From positions 4,148,501 to 4,212,500 of the forward strand of contig NZ_CP020472.1 of the NCBI RefSeq assembly GCF_002075795.1: 64,000 nt of DNA. Direction: 5' to 3'. The translations under genes and the position numbers were made by a program. Shown here piece after piece: positions 1 through 9,700 of this stretch (positions are counted from its first letter, which is position 1; the number at the start of each line of letters is the position of its first letter). The notes under the pieces are model-generated. The model did no database searches. It was not told where the DNA came from and worked only from the letters and a program-made list of their open reading frames with translations. This stretch comes from Shewanella japonica (GTDB lineage: Bacteria; Pseudomonadota; Gammaproteobacteria; Enterobacterales; Shewanellaceae).

Positions 1-560
1 CCCGACCAAAAGGGAGTGAACGGCAACTCCCTCTTGGAACACCCACCCGCTCCAACGAAATAATTTGAAAAGCGATTATTTCCAATGGAGTATTCTATAG
101 CTTTAACCTTCATTTGTAGCCAGCTTCGGTAATCTACAAAAATCACTAACGCATTCGATGGGGCGTCCCTTCCCCTCGAAAGCTAGCTGGCCATCCATGG
201 CCAGACTCACGCAATTTTCTTGCTCACCTCAATTCAAATTGAACATTCAAATCTATACAAGATTTTAAGTTTACCTAGCTAAGAGTAATAAACCTGCGGG
301 CACAAAGAACCCCATTGAAATTGCTGAAATGCGTTGAAGAAAATAGCGTAAGCCTGACAGGACGTCAGGCTAGCTTTAGTAGGCCATGGATGGCCTGTCT
401 AAAGCGTTAGCTATTTTCGAATAAGCATGAGGCTTACTCGCTTTGAAAGAGTAATTTCGTTGGGGCGGCAAGGGATATCGAAAAGGGAAATGCTGTTGTT
501 TCCCTTTCGTCTGGTGTGGGCGAAGCACCACGACTTTGGCAACCGTAGGTTGTATCAATT
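1..560. repeat. Inverted-repeat-bounded non-coding element, probable dispersed repeat
   Basis: About 600 bases without a convincing gene. The left end (1-80) and the reverse complement of about 430-520 align imperfectly along their length. Both hold a short hairpin (GGGAGT/ACTCCC near 12-30; AAAGGGAAA/TTTCCCTTT near 482-508), followed in the element orientation by a shared CCAACGAAAT segment. Near-identical palindromes built on GGCCATCCATGGCC lie at 188-203 and 381-396. This layout suggests two diverged copies of one repeat in opposite orientation. From memory, similar sequence is common between genes in Shewanella, but I could not check this. The left boundary may lie outside the window. Confidence 0.5.
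339..418. repeat. Nested palindromes able to form a three-way junction
   Basis: An outer stem (GAAAATAGC at 339-347 with GCTATTTTC at 410-418) encloses two independent hairpins: GCCTGAC/GTCAGGC at 352-370 and AGGCCATGGATGGCCT at 381-396. Either strand could fold into a three-way junction. It lies inside the larger inverted-repeat element and may be its structured core. No function is known to me. Confidence 0.5.
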
Positions 561-712
561 TGAAGAGTCCACAATTTAAAAGCTCTAAGTAGCACACTAA
601 ACAAAAAGGCTGTAAGTTAATAAATAAATCTTACCTTGATCTCTATAATGTCCGGTAAACATTACTGAGTATTCCGTGTATCGAGCTGCTTTCTCTATAA
701 GGATATTTTCAT

Positions 713-1594
713 ATGCACGGCACTTGTAAGTTATGTAAAAAAGATACGAAATTAGAATTGAGCCATTTCATTCCGAAATTCATAGGGAAGTGGCTCAAAA
801 AAACATCCATAACTGGCTACTTCAGAGAAGGGAATCAAATAAATAAGCGACAACAAGATATTGCAAAAGACTATTGGTTATGTGGGGAGTGTGAAGACTT
901 ATTTTCTAACTGGGAACGGGAGTTTTCAATTAAGATTTTCCATCCATATATGAATGATTCAAATTTAGTTACTACATATGGCGCGTGGTTATCTAAATTT
1001 ACAGCTTCTTTGTCATGGCGAACACTTACGTATATTCGTGGAAAAAATATTAATGAACCTAAGCCAAAAGACTACTTAGATACTATTTCAAAAGCTGAGC
1101 ATGGACTAGCAAAGTTTTTGCTTGGTGAGTCGTCCAATTTATATGAGTATGAGCAGCATCTATATCCACTTGATGTAATTGGATCTACTTCAATTCAAGA
1201 CCTTCCGACCAACATTAATAGGTATTTTCTTCGAACCATAGCAATGGATATCGTTGGCAACTCAAATGGTATTTATATTTATACTAAATTGCCTTCGTTC
1301 ATTATTATTGGTGTAATCAAATCAAAGCAATCGAAAGAAATGCGAGCAAGTCGAATTAGTATTAGTGGTGGAAAAATATCACCAAGGACGTTCACTTTTC
1401 CTGAAGGTTTTGATGGTTATATAATTGATTCAGCAAATAAAGTATCTGACACCTATAATCAAATCCCGAAAGAACAACTAGCTAAAATTGATAAGTATGT
1501 AATCGATAATTCAGAGAAAGTAACTGAATCCAAGCTTTTCGAAGCTATCGTACACGACTACCAAAGATTTGGGCAAAAATCATTCAGAAAATAA
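713..1594 (+). CDS. HNH-like zinc-binding protein, function unknown
   Basis: A 293-residue protein with no signal peptide. The N-terminus reads like a degenerate HNH/zinc-ribbon fold: Cys5-x2-Cys8, then a Leu-Ser-His18 stretch followed by Ile-Pro-Lys-Phe, and a second pair Cys57-x2-Cys60. The two Cys pairs could hold one zinc, and His18 sits where the first catalytic His of an HNH nuclease would be. The remaining 220 residues are not recognised. An AAGGA-type ribosome site precedes the ATG, and a TATAAT-like hexamer lies at 644-649. The gene is visibly more AT-rich than its neighbours and stands alone beside a repeat element, which suggests horizontal acquisition. Nuclease or phage-defence activity is possible but unproven; a purely structural zinc site is equally possible. 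Confidence 0.6.
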   Translation: MHGTCKLCKKDTKLELSHFIPKFIGKWLKKTSITGYFREGNQINKRQQDIAKDYWLCGECEDLFSNWEREFSIKIFHPYMNDSNLVTTYGAWLSKFTASLSWRTLTYIRGKNINEPKPKDYLDTISKAEHGLAKFLLGESSNLYEYEQHLYPLDVIGSTSIQDLPTNINRYFLRTIAMDIVGNSNGIYIYTKLPSFIIIGVIKSKQSKEMRASRISISGGKISPRTFTFPEGFDGYIIDSANKVSDTYNQIPKEQLAKIDKYVIDNSEKVTESKLFEAIVHDYQRFGQKSFRK

Positions 1595-1678
1595 ACAATT
1601 TAAGAATAGTTCCTTCAATCATATCCCTGTTCTTAACCAAGGTTTTCTATATAGTCTGAACCTAAAAACTCCACTCAT

Positions 1679-1720
1679 AAAAAAAACCAGCCACTTTTCC
1701 AAGTAGGCTGGTTTTTTTAT
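1679..1720. terminator. Bidirectional intrinsic terminator
   Basis: AAACCAGCC and GGCTGGTTT form a stem around a 13-base loop, with A-run before and T-run after. It lies between the convergent HNH-like gene and lysS and can stop transcription from both. Confidence 0.85.
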
Positions 1721-1752
1721 GGTGATTATTAAGCCAACGGCTTAATCAACAA

Positions 1753-3255
1753 TTACCCTTGTGGGCGCATTGCTGGGAACAAAATCACGTCACGGATAGT
1801 GTGAGTGTTAGTAAACAACATCACTAAACGATCGATACCAATGCCTTGACCAGCAGTTGGTGGTAAACCGTGCTCTAGTGCTGTGATGTAATCAGCATCG
1901 TAGAACATTGCTTCGTCATCACCTGCATCTTTAGCATCAACTTGCGCTTTAAAGCGGTTGTCTTGATCTTCTGCATCGTTAAGCTCAGAGAAACCATTCG
2001 CGACTTCACGGCCGCCGATGAAGAACTCGAAACGGTCGGTAATGAAGTGGTTTTCGTCATTGCGACGTGCAAGTGGTGAGATGTCAGCTGGGTAACCCGT
2101 AATGAACGTAGGTTGCATTAACTGTGGCTCTGCCGTTTCACCGAAGATTTCTTCAAGTAGTTGACCACAAGTCCAGAATTTCTCGATGCTCATACCAATG
2201 CTTTTCGCAAGGTTACGCATAAACTCAACGTCTTTAACTTCTTCATAAGTCATAGACTGAATCGTTTCGTTGTCTGGGTTGTACTTCTTAATCGCATCTA
2301 ACATGCTCATACGTGCGTATGGACCGCCAAAATCAACGGTGTGCTCGCCGTATGGCAGTTGTGGTGAACCACAAAGCTCAGTTGCGATTGAACTTAGCAT
2401 TTCTTCTGTTAAGTCCATTAGGTCATTGAAATCAGCGTATGCCATATAGAATTCCATCATAGTGAATTCTGGGTTATGACGTGGCGATAAACCTTCATTA
2501 CGGAAGTTACGGTTAACTTCAAACACACGCTCAAAACCACCAACAACAAGACGTTTTAGGTAAAGCTCTGGCGCAATACGTAAGTACATTTCGATGTCTA
2601 ACGCATTGTGATGTGTAATAAATGGACGAGCTGAAGCGCCACCTGGGATGCTGTGCATCATTGGGGTTTCAACTTCCATGAACTCTTTTTTCACCATGAA
2701 GTTACGAATAGCAGTAACGACTTTAGAGCGCATGATGAAGGCTTCACGTGAGTCTTCGTTAACGATTAAATCAACGTAGCGCTGACGGTAGCGCGTTTCT
2801 TGATCTGATAGACCGTGGAATTTTTCTGGTAGTGGACGCAATGCTTTTGTTAGCAATTGGTACTCTTCCATGTTCACGTATAAATCGCCTTTACCTGAAA
2901 GGTGAAGTTGACCGGTTACGCCGACGATGTCACCAATGTCTAAACCTTGGTAAGTCGCTTTTAAATCTTTTTGAACATCTTTACCTGCATAAGCTTGAAT
3001 GCGGCCAGACACATCTTGAATAACCAAGAATGGACCACGTTTAGCCATAACACGACCCGCAATAGAACGTTGAACGCCCATTTCTTCTAGCTCAGGCTTA
3101 GTGTAGTGGCCGTATTCTTTTTGAATATCAGCAGCCTTATGTTTTCGATCGAAGTTGTTCGGGTGACCATTAGCAGGGCAGTTTTCGCGGATGTGATCTA
3201 GTTTCGCGCGACGTTCTGCAATTAACTTGTTTTCGTCTTGGGTTTGTTCAGTCAT
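1753..3255 (-). CDS. lysS: Lysyl-tRNA synthetase, class II
   Basis: Charges tRNA-Lys with lysine in the cytoplasm. The 500 residues match the usual bacterial class II length. An N-terminal OB-fold anticodon-binding domain (about 60-150) precedes the catalytic core. Motif 1 is visible around FMEVETPMM, motif 2 around [14 protein letters not shown], and motif 3 around [10 protein letters not shown] near the C-terminus. The start lies 12 bases after the prfB stop on the same strand, so the two form the conserved prfB-lysS pair and are probably cotranscribed. The terminator at 1679-1720 ends the unit. Confidence 0.97.
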   Translation of the reverse strand: MTEQTQDENKLIAERRAKLDHIRENCPANGHPNNFDRKHKAADIQKEYGHYTKPELEEMGVQRSIAGRVMAKRGPFLVIQDVSGRIQAYAGKDVQKDLKATYQGLDIGDIVGVTGQLHLSGKGDLYVNMEEYQLLTKALRPLPEKFHGLSDQETRYRQRYVDLIVNEDSREAFIMRSKVVTAIRNFMVKKEFMEVETPMMHSIPGGASARPFITHHNALDIEMYLRIAPELYLKRLVVGGFERVFEVNRNFRNEGLSPRHNPEFTMMEFYMAYADFNDLMDLTEEMLSSIATELCGSPQLPYGEHTVDFGGPYARMSMLDAIKKYNPDNETIQSMTYEEVKDVEFMRNLAKSIGMSIEKFWTCGQLLEEIFGETAEPQLMQPTFITGYPADISPLARRNDENHFITDRFEFFIGGREVANGFSELNDAEDQDNRFKAQVDAKDAGDDEAMFYDADYITALEHGLPPTAGQGIGIDRLVMLFTNTHTIRDVILFPAMRPQG

Positions 3256-3267
3256 CTTCTTCTCTCG

Positions 3268-4366
3268 TTAAAGGCCAGATTTCAGGCTAGCTTCAATAAA
3301 CTTGTCCAAGTCGCCATCTAAGACGCTTTGGGTATTTCGGTTTTCAACACCTGTACGTAAATCTTTAATACGGGCATCATCAAGCACGTACGAACGGATT
3401 TGACTGCCCCAACCAATATCTGATTTGGCGTCTTCCGCGGCTTGCTTATCAGCATTTTGTTTGAGCATTTCTAACTCATACAGTTTTGCTTTTAACTGTT
3501 TCATTGCAGCGTCGCGGTTCTTATGTTGCGAACGGTCATTTTGACACTGCACGACCGTGTTGGTCGGTAAATGGGTAATACGAATTGCAGATTCTGTTTT
3601 GTTAACGTGCTGCCCACCCGCACCAGATGCGCGGTAGGTATCGACACGTAAATCTGCTGGATTGATATCAATCTCAATCGAGTCATCAATTTCTGGGTAA
3701 ACGAATACCGAACAGAAAGAAGTATGACGCTTACCAGACGAATCAAACGGTGACTTACGCACTAAACGGTGAACACCGGTTTCTGTACGTAGTGAACCAA
3801 AAGCATACTCGCCAGTAAACTTGATGGTTGCGCCTTTAATACCTGCAACATCACCGTCGGTGACTTCCATTAATTCTGGTTTGTAATCGTGGGCTTCACC
3901 CCAACGCAAGTACATACGCAACACCATGTTTGCCCAATCTTGCGCTTCGGTACCGCCTGAACCTGATTGAATATCTAAATAGCAATCTGATGCATCATGT
4001 GGGCCTGAGAACATACGACGGAACTCAAGTTCCTCTAAACGTTTCTCAAGATCTTCTAGCTCAGAACTCGCATCGTTAAAGGTTTCTTCGTCGTCTTCTT
4101 CAACGGCAAGCTCAACCAGTCCTTCAATATCTTCAAGGCCACTGTCCATATCATCAATGGTTTTGACCACTGCCTCTAAAGATGAACGCTCTTTACCCAG
4201 TGCTTGGGCATTATCAGGATCGTTCCATACTTCGGCACTTTCTAACTCTCGGGTAACTTCTTCTAAACGCTCTTGCTTAGCAGCGTAGTCAAAGATACCC
4301 CCGAAGAAGTTCGGTGCGGTCAGCGAGTTCCTTGATCTTGAATTTAACTGGATTTACTTCAAACAT
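3268..4366 (-). CDS. prfB: Peptide chain release factor 2, with programmed +1 frameshift
   Basis: Recognises UGA and UAA stop codons and triggers peptide release on the ribosome. Translation starts at the ATG at 4366 and reads 25 codons (MFEVNPVKF...) to an in-frame UGA at 4291-4289. A +1 shift there continues into 340 further codons, giving 365 residues, the standard RF2 length. The SPF tripeptide that reads the stop codon is present in [11 protein letters not shown], and the catalytic GGQ is in GAGGQHVNK. Read without the shift, only a 300-residue piece starting at an internal Met would be called, which would be wrong. It is followed closely by lysS. Confidence 0.97.
4288..4303 (-). promoter_or_regulatory. 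RF2 autoregulatory frameshift site
   Basis: On the minus strand the sequence GGGGGTATCTTTGAC holds the Shine-Dalgarno-like purine run, the slippery CUU codon and the UGA followed by C, in the same order and spacing as the classic RF2 site. When RF2 is scarce the ribosome pauses at UGA and slips forward one base, so RF2 controls its own synthesis. Confidence 0.95.
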
Positions 4367-4547
4367 GATGATTTCTACTTTATGGAAATTTAGATTGCTG
4401 CAAACCGAGTATTCTAACCTATCGCTAGCGCTAAACCTAGGTCGTTTTAATGACTTTTTGTCACTTTAGTTGGCCATGATTACAATCAAGTAAGTTGAAT
4501 AAGTTTGATGAACACATTAACTAACCATTTATGAGTTAATTAGACAT

Positions 4548-4588
4548 AAAAAAAGAGCCAAGCAACAAACGTTGCAATGGCTCTTTTA
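4548..4588 (-). terminator. Intrinsic terminator of the chemoreceptor gene
   Basis: A long stem (AGAGCCA plus AGCAAC at 4554-4566 pairing with 4571-4584) is followed on the minus strand by a run of seven T. It lies just downstream of the chemoreceptor stop. Confidence 0.85.
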
Positions 4589-4645
4589 TCTCAGTAAATA
4601 CAATGAAATTAACTCACTGTTGGGCTTTATAATTCAATAATGGAT

Positions 4646-6313
4646 TTACACCTTAAATTGACTCACCAATGTCGATAAGTAATCGCCAGAGCTTGCAACA
4701 GAAGTACTGACCTCAGCCGCTTGCTGGCTAGATGACAGCAGCTCATTAACGATTTCTTGCACCGAGGTAATATTGCGATTAATTTCCTCTGTTACTGAGC
4801 TTTGCTCTGTCGCAGCTGTCGCAATCTGGGTACTCATGTCATTAATGCTAGTCATAGACGATGTCACCGCACCTAAACTTTCTGAAATCGCTTTGGATGA
4901 ATCCACTGAGCGCACACCACTTTTTTGGCTTTGCTCCATTGCATCAACGGCTTGCCCCACTAACTTATGTAGTTCAGATAGCATTTCATTAATCTCGACA
5001 GTGCTGGCCTGAGTACGACTTGCCAAGCTACGTACCTCATCAGCAACCACTGCAAAACCACGACCTTGCTCTCCTGCCCTTGCTGCTTCAATAGCCGCGT
5101 TCAATGCCAATAAGTTTGTTTGCTCCGCAATACCGCCAATCACAGATAATACTGAATTAATCTTTTTAGACTGCTCACTAAGTGAAGAAATATTATCAGC
5201 GGCGCTGTCGATTTGATTCATTAATTGCGACACTTCATTTAATGAAATATCCACACACTCTTGTGCCTTTAACACATAGTCTGAAGCATCATCGGTTGCT
5301 TCGGCCACACTATTGGTATTTTGCGCAACATCATTAGCAGTCGCCGACATTTCGGTAATCGCGGTAACGATTTGATCGACTTCGCTGTTGTGGCTATATA
5401 GCTGATTTGAAATGGTTACCGTTTGATCGTTTATGGTTTTTGCTGCGCCTTTAACCTCATCAGTTGCGCCTGAAACCTCGGTAATGATCGCCTGCAATTT
5501 TTCAACAAACAGGTTAAAAGCAAGGCCAAGTTGTGCAATCTCATCTTTACCGCTCACCGTTAACCGTTTAGTTAAGTCACCTTCACCTTTTGCAATGTCG
5601 TTTAAAGACTCTGCCATGTTCTGGATTGGTGATACCATTTTGTGTGAGGCGAATACGACAATCATGCCTGTGACTAATGCTAATATGATGGCAAGAAGTA
5701 GAAACATCCCTACTTGTTCGTTCATCTTCTCTTGTGTGTACTGACGATATTCAGTGATGGATGCTTCAATATCATCAATGTATGCACCAGTACCCAGCAT
5801 CCAGTTGGAGTTAGGGAGCATCACAGCATAACCGAGCTTTTCAACTAACTCGTTGCTTCCTGGTTTGCGATAAAAGTAAGTAAAACTGCCCTTACCTGAT
5901 TTAGCCGCATCTAATAACCCCACAACAATTTTGGTGCCATTAGGGTCTGCCATATCAATTTTATTTTGCCCTTCCAACGAATCGTTAACGCCATGAAAAA
6001 TACTCAAACCGCTATCGTCATAAATGTAGAAGTAGCCAGCACTGCCAAATCTCAGTGTACGAAGTGCTGCTTTAAAGTTTCCGTTATCACCTAGGCTACG
6101 CTGATATTCATAAACTGCTGTGGCAATTTCTAACTGCTCTTTCATTTGATTATTGCGTTCTGCTATCAATTCAGAGCGAAAATGTTGAATGTCTTCTTCT
6201 AGTGCGCTCTTCTCAGTAAAATAATAAATGCTCAGCATCACTGCTAAAATGAAAGTAAGGGGAATTAATGCTAAACCTAATAATTTATTACGCAGGGACA
6301 AGTTTGACATCAT
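4646..6313 (-). CDS. Methyl-accepting chemotaxis protein with Cache sensor domain
   Basis: Inner-membrane chemoreceptor that signals through CheW/CheA. Order: a short cytoplasmic start; a first membrane helix (about 12-30); a periplasmic single-Cache domain (about 35-195, with [10 protein letters not shown] and the [11 protein letters not shown] end typical of Cache_2); a second membrane helix (about 203-223); HAMP (about 224-280); and a methyl-accepting signalling domain whose hairpin tip reads [20 protein letters not shown]. The ligand cannot be read from sequence; Cache_2 domains often bind small organic acids. Two adjacent ATGs (6313, 6310) are possible starts. It stands alone as a single-gene unit. 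A CRP-like site lies about 95 bases upstream. Confidence 0.93.
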   Translation of the reverse strand: MMSNLSLRNKLLGLALIPLTFILAVMLSIYYFTEKSALEEDIQHFRSELIAERNNQMKEQLEIATAVYEYQRSLGDNGNFKAALRTLRFGSAGYFYIYDDSGLSIFHGVNDSLEGQNKIDMADPNGTKIVVGLLDAAKSGKGSFTYFYRKPGSNELVEKLGYAVMLPNSNWMLGTGAYIDDIEASITEYRQYTQEKMNEQVGMFLLLAIILALVTGMIVVFASHKMVSPIQNMAESLNDIAKGEGDLTKRLTVSGKDEIAQLGLAFNLFVEKLQAIITEVSGATDEVKGAAKTINDQTVTISNQLYSHNSEVDQIVTAITEMSATANDVAQNTNSVAEATDDASDYVLKAQECVDISLNEVSQLMNQIDSAADNISSLSEQSKKINSVLSVIGGIAEQTNLLALNAAIEAARAGEQGRGFAVVADEVRSLASRTQASTVEINEMLSELHKLVGQAVDAMEQSQKSGVRSVDSSKAISESLGAVTSSMTSINDMSTQIATAATEQSSVTEEINRNITSVQEIVNELLSSSQQAAEVSTSVASSGDYLSTLVSQFKV

Positions 6314-6756
6314 GTTGTAACTCTCTCTCGATTCTTGTTATGGCATAATTATAGTTACAAAAAAGCATTCATTCTGATACATATGTAACTTTTTAGTAAA
6401 CAACTCGTGAGCTAGATCAAATAAAGCTTAATTAGCACCATACACATGCACATTCATCTGAATAGTAACTACTTTCCATTAAAAGGCTGATTAATTGGTT
6501 AGTTAGCGTCAGGCACCATTAAGCCGCCTTGCTCCCATCTGAGATCAAGATCAAACAACCCCTTTTTTTGCGAAGCACAAGCAAGCCTTTCAGTTTAAAT
6601 ATTAGCAAGCGCACATAAATACAGCGTGATGTGAGCAACACAACAAAACCTAGCCCCATATTCCTCAGTTAATGTAGATCTAATAAAAATCGGTATATTT
6701 TGTAGAACTAATAAAAGGCATGTAAAGCCAACAAAGAATCAAACAAGGCCTACAAG
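6314..6756. promoter_or_regulatory. Divergent regulatory region between chemoreceptor and FDH-like gene
   Basis: 443 bases with no gene. A CRP-like site, CGTGA-GCTAGA-TCAAA, lies at 6406-6421 (eight of the ten consensus arm bases). An FNR/EtrA-like site lies at 6541-6554 on the minus strand, reading TTGAT-CTTG-ATCTC. Two imperfect direct repeats, TGTAGATCTAATAAAA (6673-6688) and TGTAGAACTAATAAAA (6701-6716), are spaced 28 bases apart just upstream of the FDH-like gene. All are candidates by eye only. Confidence 0.4.
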
Positions 6757-9700
6757 ATGATTACACTCAACATAGACGGCAAATCATTGTCGGTTAATAG
6801 TGGAAGGAATCTTCTCCAAGCTGCACAGGAAGCAGGCATCCTTATTCCGAGTTTGTGTGACTCAACCTCGCCACAGTCAGCGCACAAACAAGACTGCAAT
6901 TTGTGTGTAGTCGATATCAATAATAATGACGGTAGTTGCCGCAAAGCTAAGGCTTGTAAGACCCAAGTTACCGACAATATGCACGTCACCACCCAGAGCG
7001 CAGAATTAAGTGAACTTCGCCGTGATGCATTAACCCATATTTTGTCTGATCATTTTGCTGACTGTGAAGCGCCCTGCCAGAAAGCTTGCCCAGCAGGTGT
7101 GGATATTCAAAGTTACTTATTTCATATCGCCCAAGGTAATCACACTGAAGCGGTAAAAATAATTAAACAAACCTTACCACTGCCGTTATCTATTGGCCGA
7201 GTTTGCCCAGCATTTTGTGAGGCTGAGTGCCGCCGTGGTTTAGTTGATGAGCCTGTAGCAATTCGCCAATTAAAGCGCCACGCGGCAGATTTAGATTTAG
7301 CTGATGAGCACAGTTACCAAATTGAACGTCAACCAGATACCGGTAAGAAAGTCGCCATCATTGGCAGTGGCCCTGCTGGATTAAGCGCAGGCTATTTTTT
7401 AGCAAATCAAGGTCATGAAGTCCGCATTATTGAATCAATGCCGCAAGCTGGCGGTTGGCTGCGTTACGGTATTCCTGAATACCGCTTACCTAAAGCAATC
7501 CTTGATAAAGAAATCGCCTTATTAACCGCTAATGGGTTAACGATTTCAACCAATACCCGACTGGGTGAAGATGTTCATTTAAAGCAATTAACTGATGATT
7601 ATGATGCAGTTTGTTTAGCCATCGGGGCACAAAAAGCCGTGCCAATGAATTATCCCGGTAGCGACTTAACAGGCTGTTACTTAGGCGTTGATTACCTACG
7701 TGATTACTGCACAGATAAAAGCTATAACATCGGTAAAAAAGTCGCTGTCATTGGTGGTGGTAATACGGCCATTGACTGTGCTCGCACCGCAGTACGCGCT
7801 GGCCATGATGTCACTATTATCTATCGCCGTACTCGTGATGCCATGCCAGCTGAGCCTTATGAAATCCACGAGGCGGAAGTTGAAGGAGTTAAGTTTCACT
7901 TTCTGACTAATCCAGTTGAAAACATTAGCGATGAAAATGGTCAAGTCACAGCAATTAATTTAGCTAAAATGGCATTAGGTGAACCAGACTCATCAGGCAG
8001 GCGTTCACCTAAAGCAACTGGCGAAACCTTTATCGAAGCCTTTGATACTGTGATTGCCGCCGTATCACAAACCCCAGATATGAGCTTTTTAGAACACCCT
8101 GACAGTTACTTAACCAGTGGTGAAATTGCCTTGAGTCGCTGGAATACCTTTATAGGCTGCGAGCACACCATGTCTGCAGGGGTTGATAAATTGTTTGTGA
8201 TTGGTGATTCTCGCACAGGTCCTGCCACCGCTGTTGCTGCGATTGGTGATGGCCGCAAGGCAGCTGTTGCAATCGATAAACTACTCAATCAAGGTTTGAG
8301 CTGTGAGCTAACGCCACAACAGTTTAATGCCACTAAAGCCCCAAAAACAGCGTCACTAAGTACAGGACTTGGTGCAGACCTTTACCCGAGTACCAAGCCT
8401 GAGGCTCGTTATAAAATGGCTGAACTCACAGCCATTGAACGCCAACTTAACTTTAATGAAGTGGAACAAGGTTTTGAACATAGTGAGGCGATGAAAGAAG
8501 CGGCTCGCTGTTTAGAGTGTGCTTGTCAGGCTAACACTGATTGTAAACTGCGAGACTACGCCACTGAATATCATGTGGATGCTAAAGCGTTCGATACCAC
8601 ACAAATGCAGCAGTTTGCCGTCGATAAGACCAGCCCGTTTATTCAGTTTGATGCCAACCGCTGCATCAGTTGTGGCAAGTGTGTCGATATTTGTGGTCAG
8701 CAAAGTGGCCATAATGCGATTAGCTTTGAAAAAGACAGCTTTCAAGCGCTGCCCACTGATGTCATCGCTGAAACAGAGCGCACTCGTCAAGCCCCTCGAG
8801 TGGGCTTTAAAGCAACGATGGCAGACAGTGATTGCGTTCAATGTGGTAACTGCGTGCAAGTTTGCCCAACGGGTGCATTGGTTGATGCACGTGATAAGCG
8901 TCAAGGCAGTAATGAACAACTTAACACCACATCAACCATATGTACTTACTGCGGTGTGGGCTGTCGAATTAACGTCAGCGTATCACCATCGACTGGTAGA
9001 ATATGCCATGTAGAAGGCAGCAATGATTCCGACGTAAACGAAGGTATGTTGTGCGTTAAAGGTCGTTTTGGTTATGACTTTATTCAAAGTGAGCAACGTC
9101 TTACCACGCCGCTTATTCGTAAAAATGGCGAACTAATTCCTTGCGGCTGGGATGAAGCCATAGACACAATCGCACAAAAGCTTTCCGCAATTAAAGCCCA
9201 AAAAGGCGGTGATGCGATTGCCACCTTAGCTTCTGCTAAAGCCACCAACGAAGATAACTATTTGCTGCAAAAGTTCGTTCGTAGTGTGCTCGGTACCAAC
9301 AATATTGATCACTGCGCCCGCCTATGTCATGCCAGTACCGTATCAGCGCTGCAGCAAAGTTTAGGTAGCGGCGCGATGACAGGCGATATTCCGGGAATTA
9401 AAGATTCGGATTTGATCTTTATTTTAGGCTCAGATACTTGCAATGCTCACCCAATCATTGCATCTAAGATCAAACAAGCAATCCGTCATAACGGTGCACG
9501 CTTGATGGTCGCCGATCCTAAACACATATCTATTGCAGACGAAGCCGAACTCTATGTGGCGCAAAAGCCTGGAACCGATGTTGCCTTAATCAATGCCATT
9601 ATGGCCGAAATCATCCGCAATGATTGGCATGATAAAGATTATATTGCCGAGCATACCGATGGCTTTGACGCAGTTATCGATACGGTAATGCAACCTAAAT

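Noticed and set aside
376..597. 73-residue ORF on the minus strand
   Set aside because: It lies wholly in the inverted-repeat element, has biased composition caused by the hairpins and has no clear ribosome site. Similar translations are, from memory, common shadows of Shewanella repeats.
3268..4366. prfB as a broken gene
   Set aside because: The frameshift is the programmed RF2 site (CUU UGA C with upstream GGGGG), and the total length is exactly the standard 365 residues.
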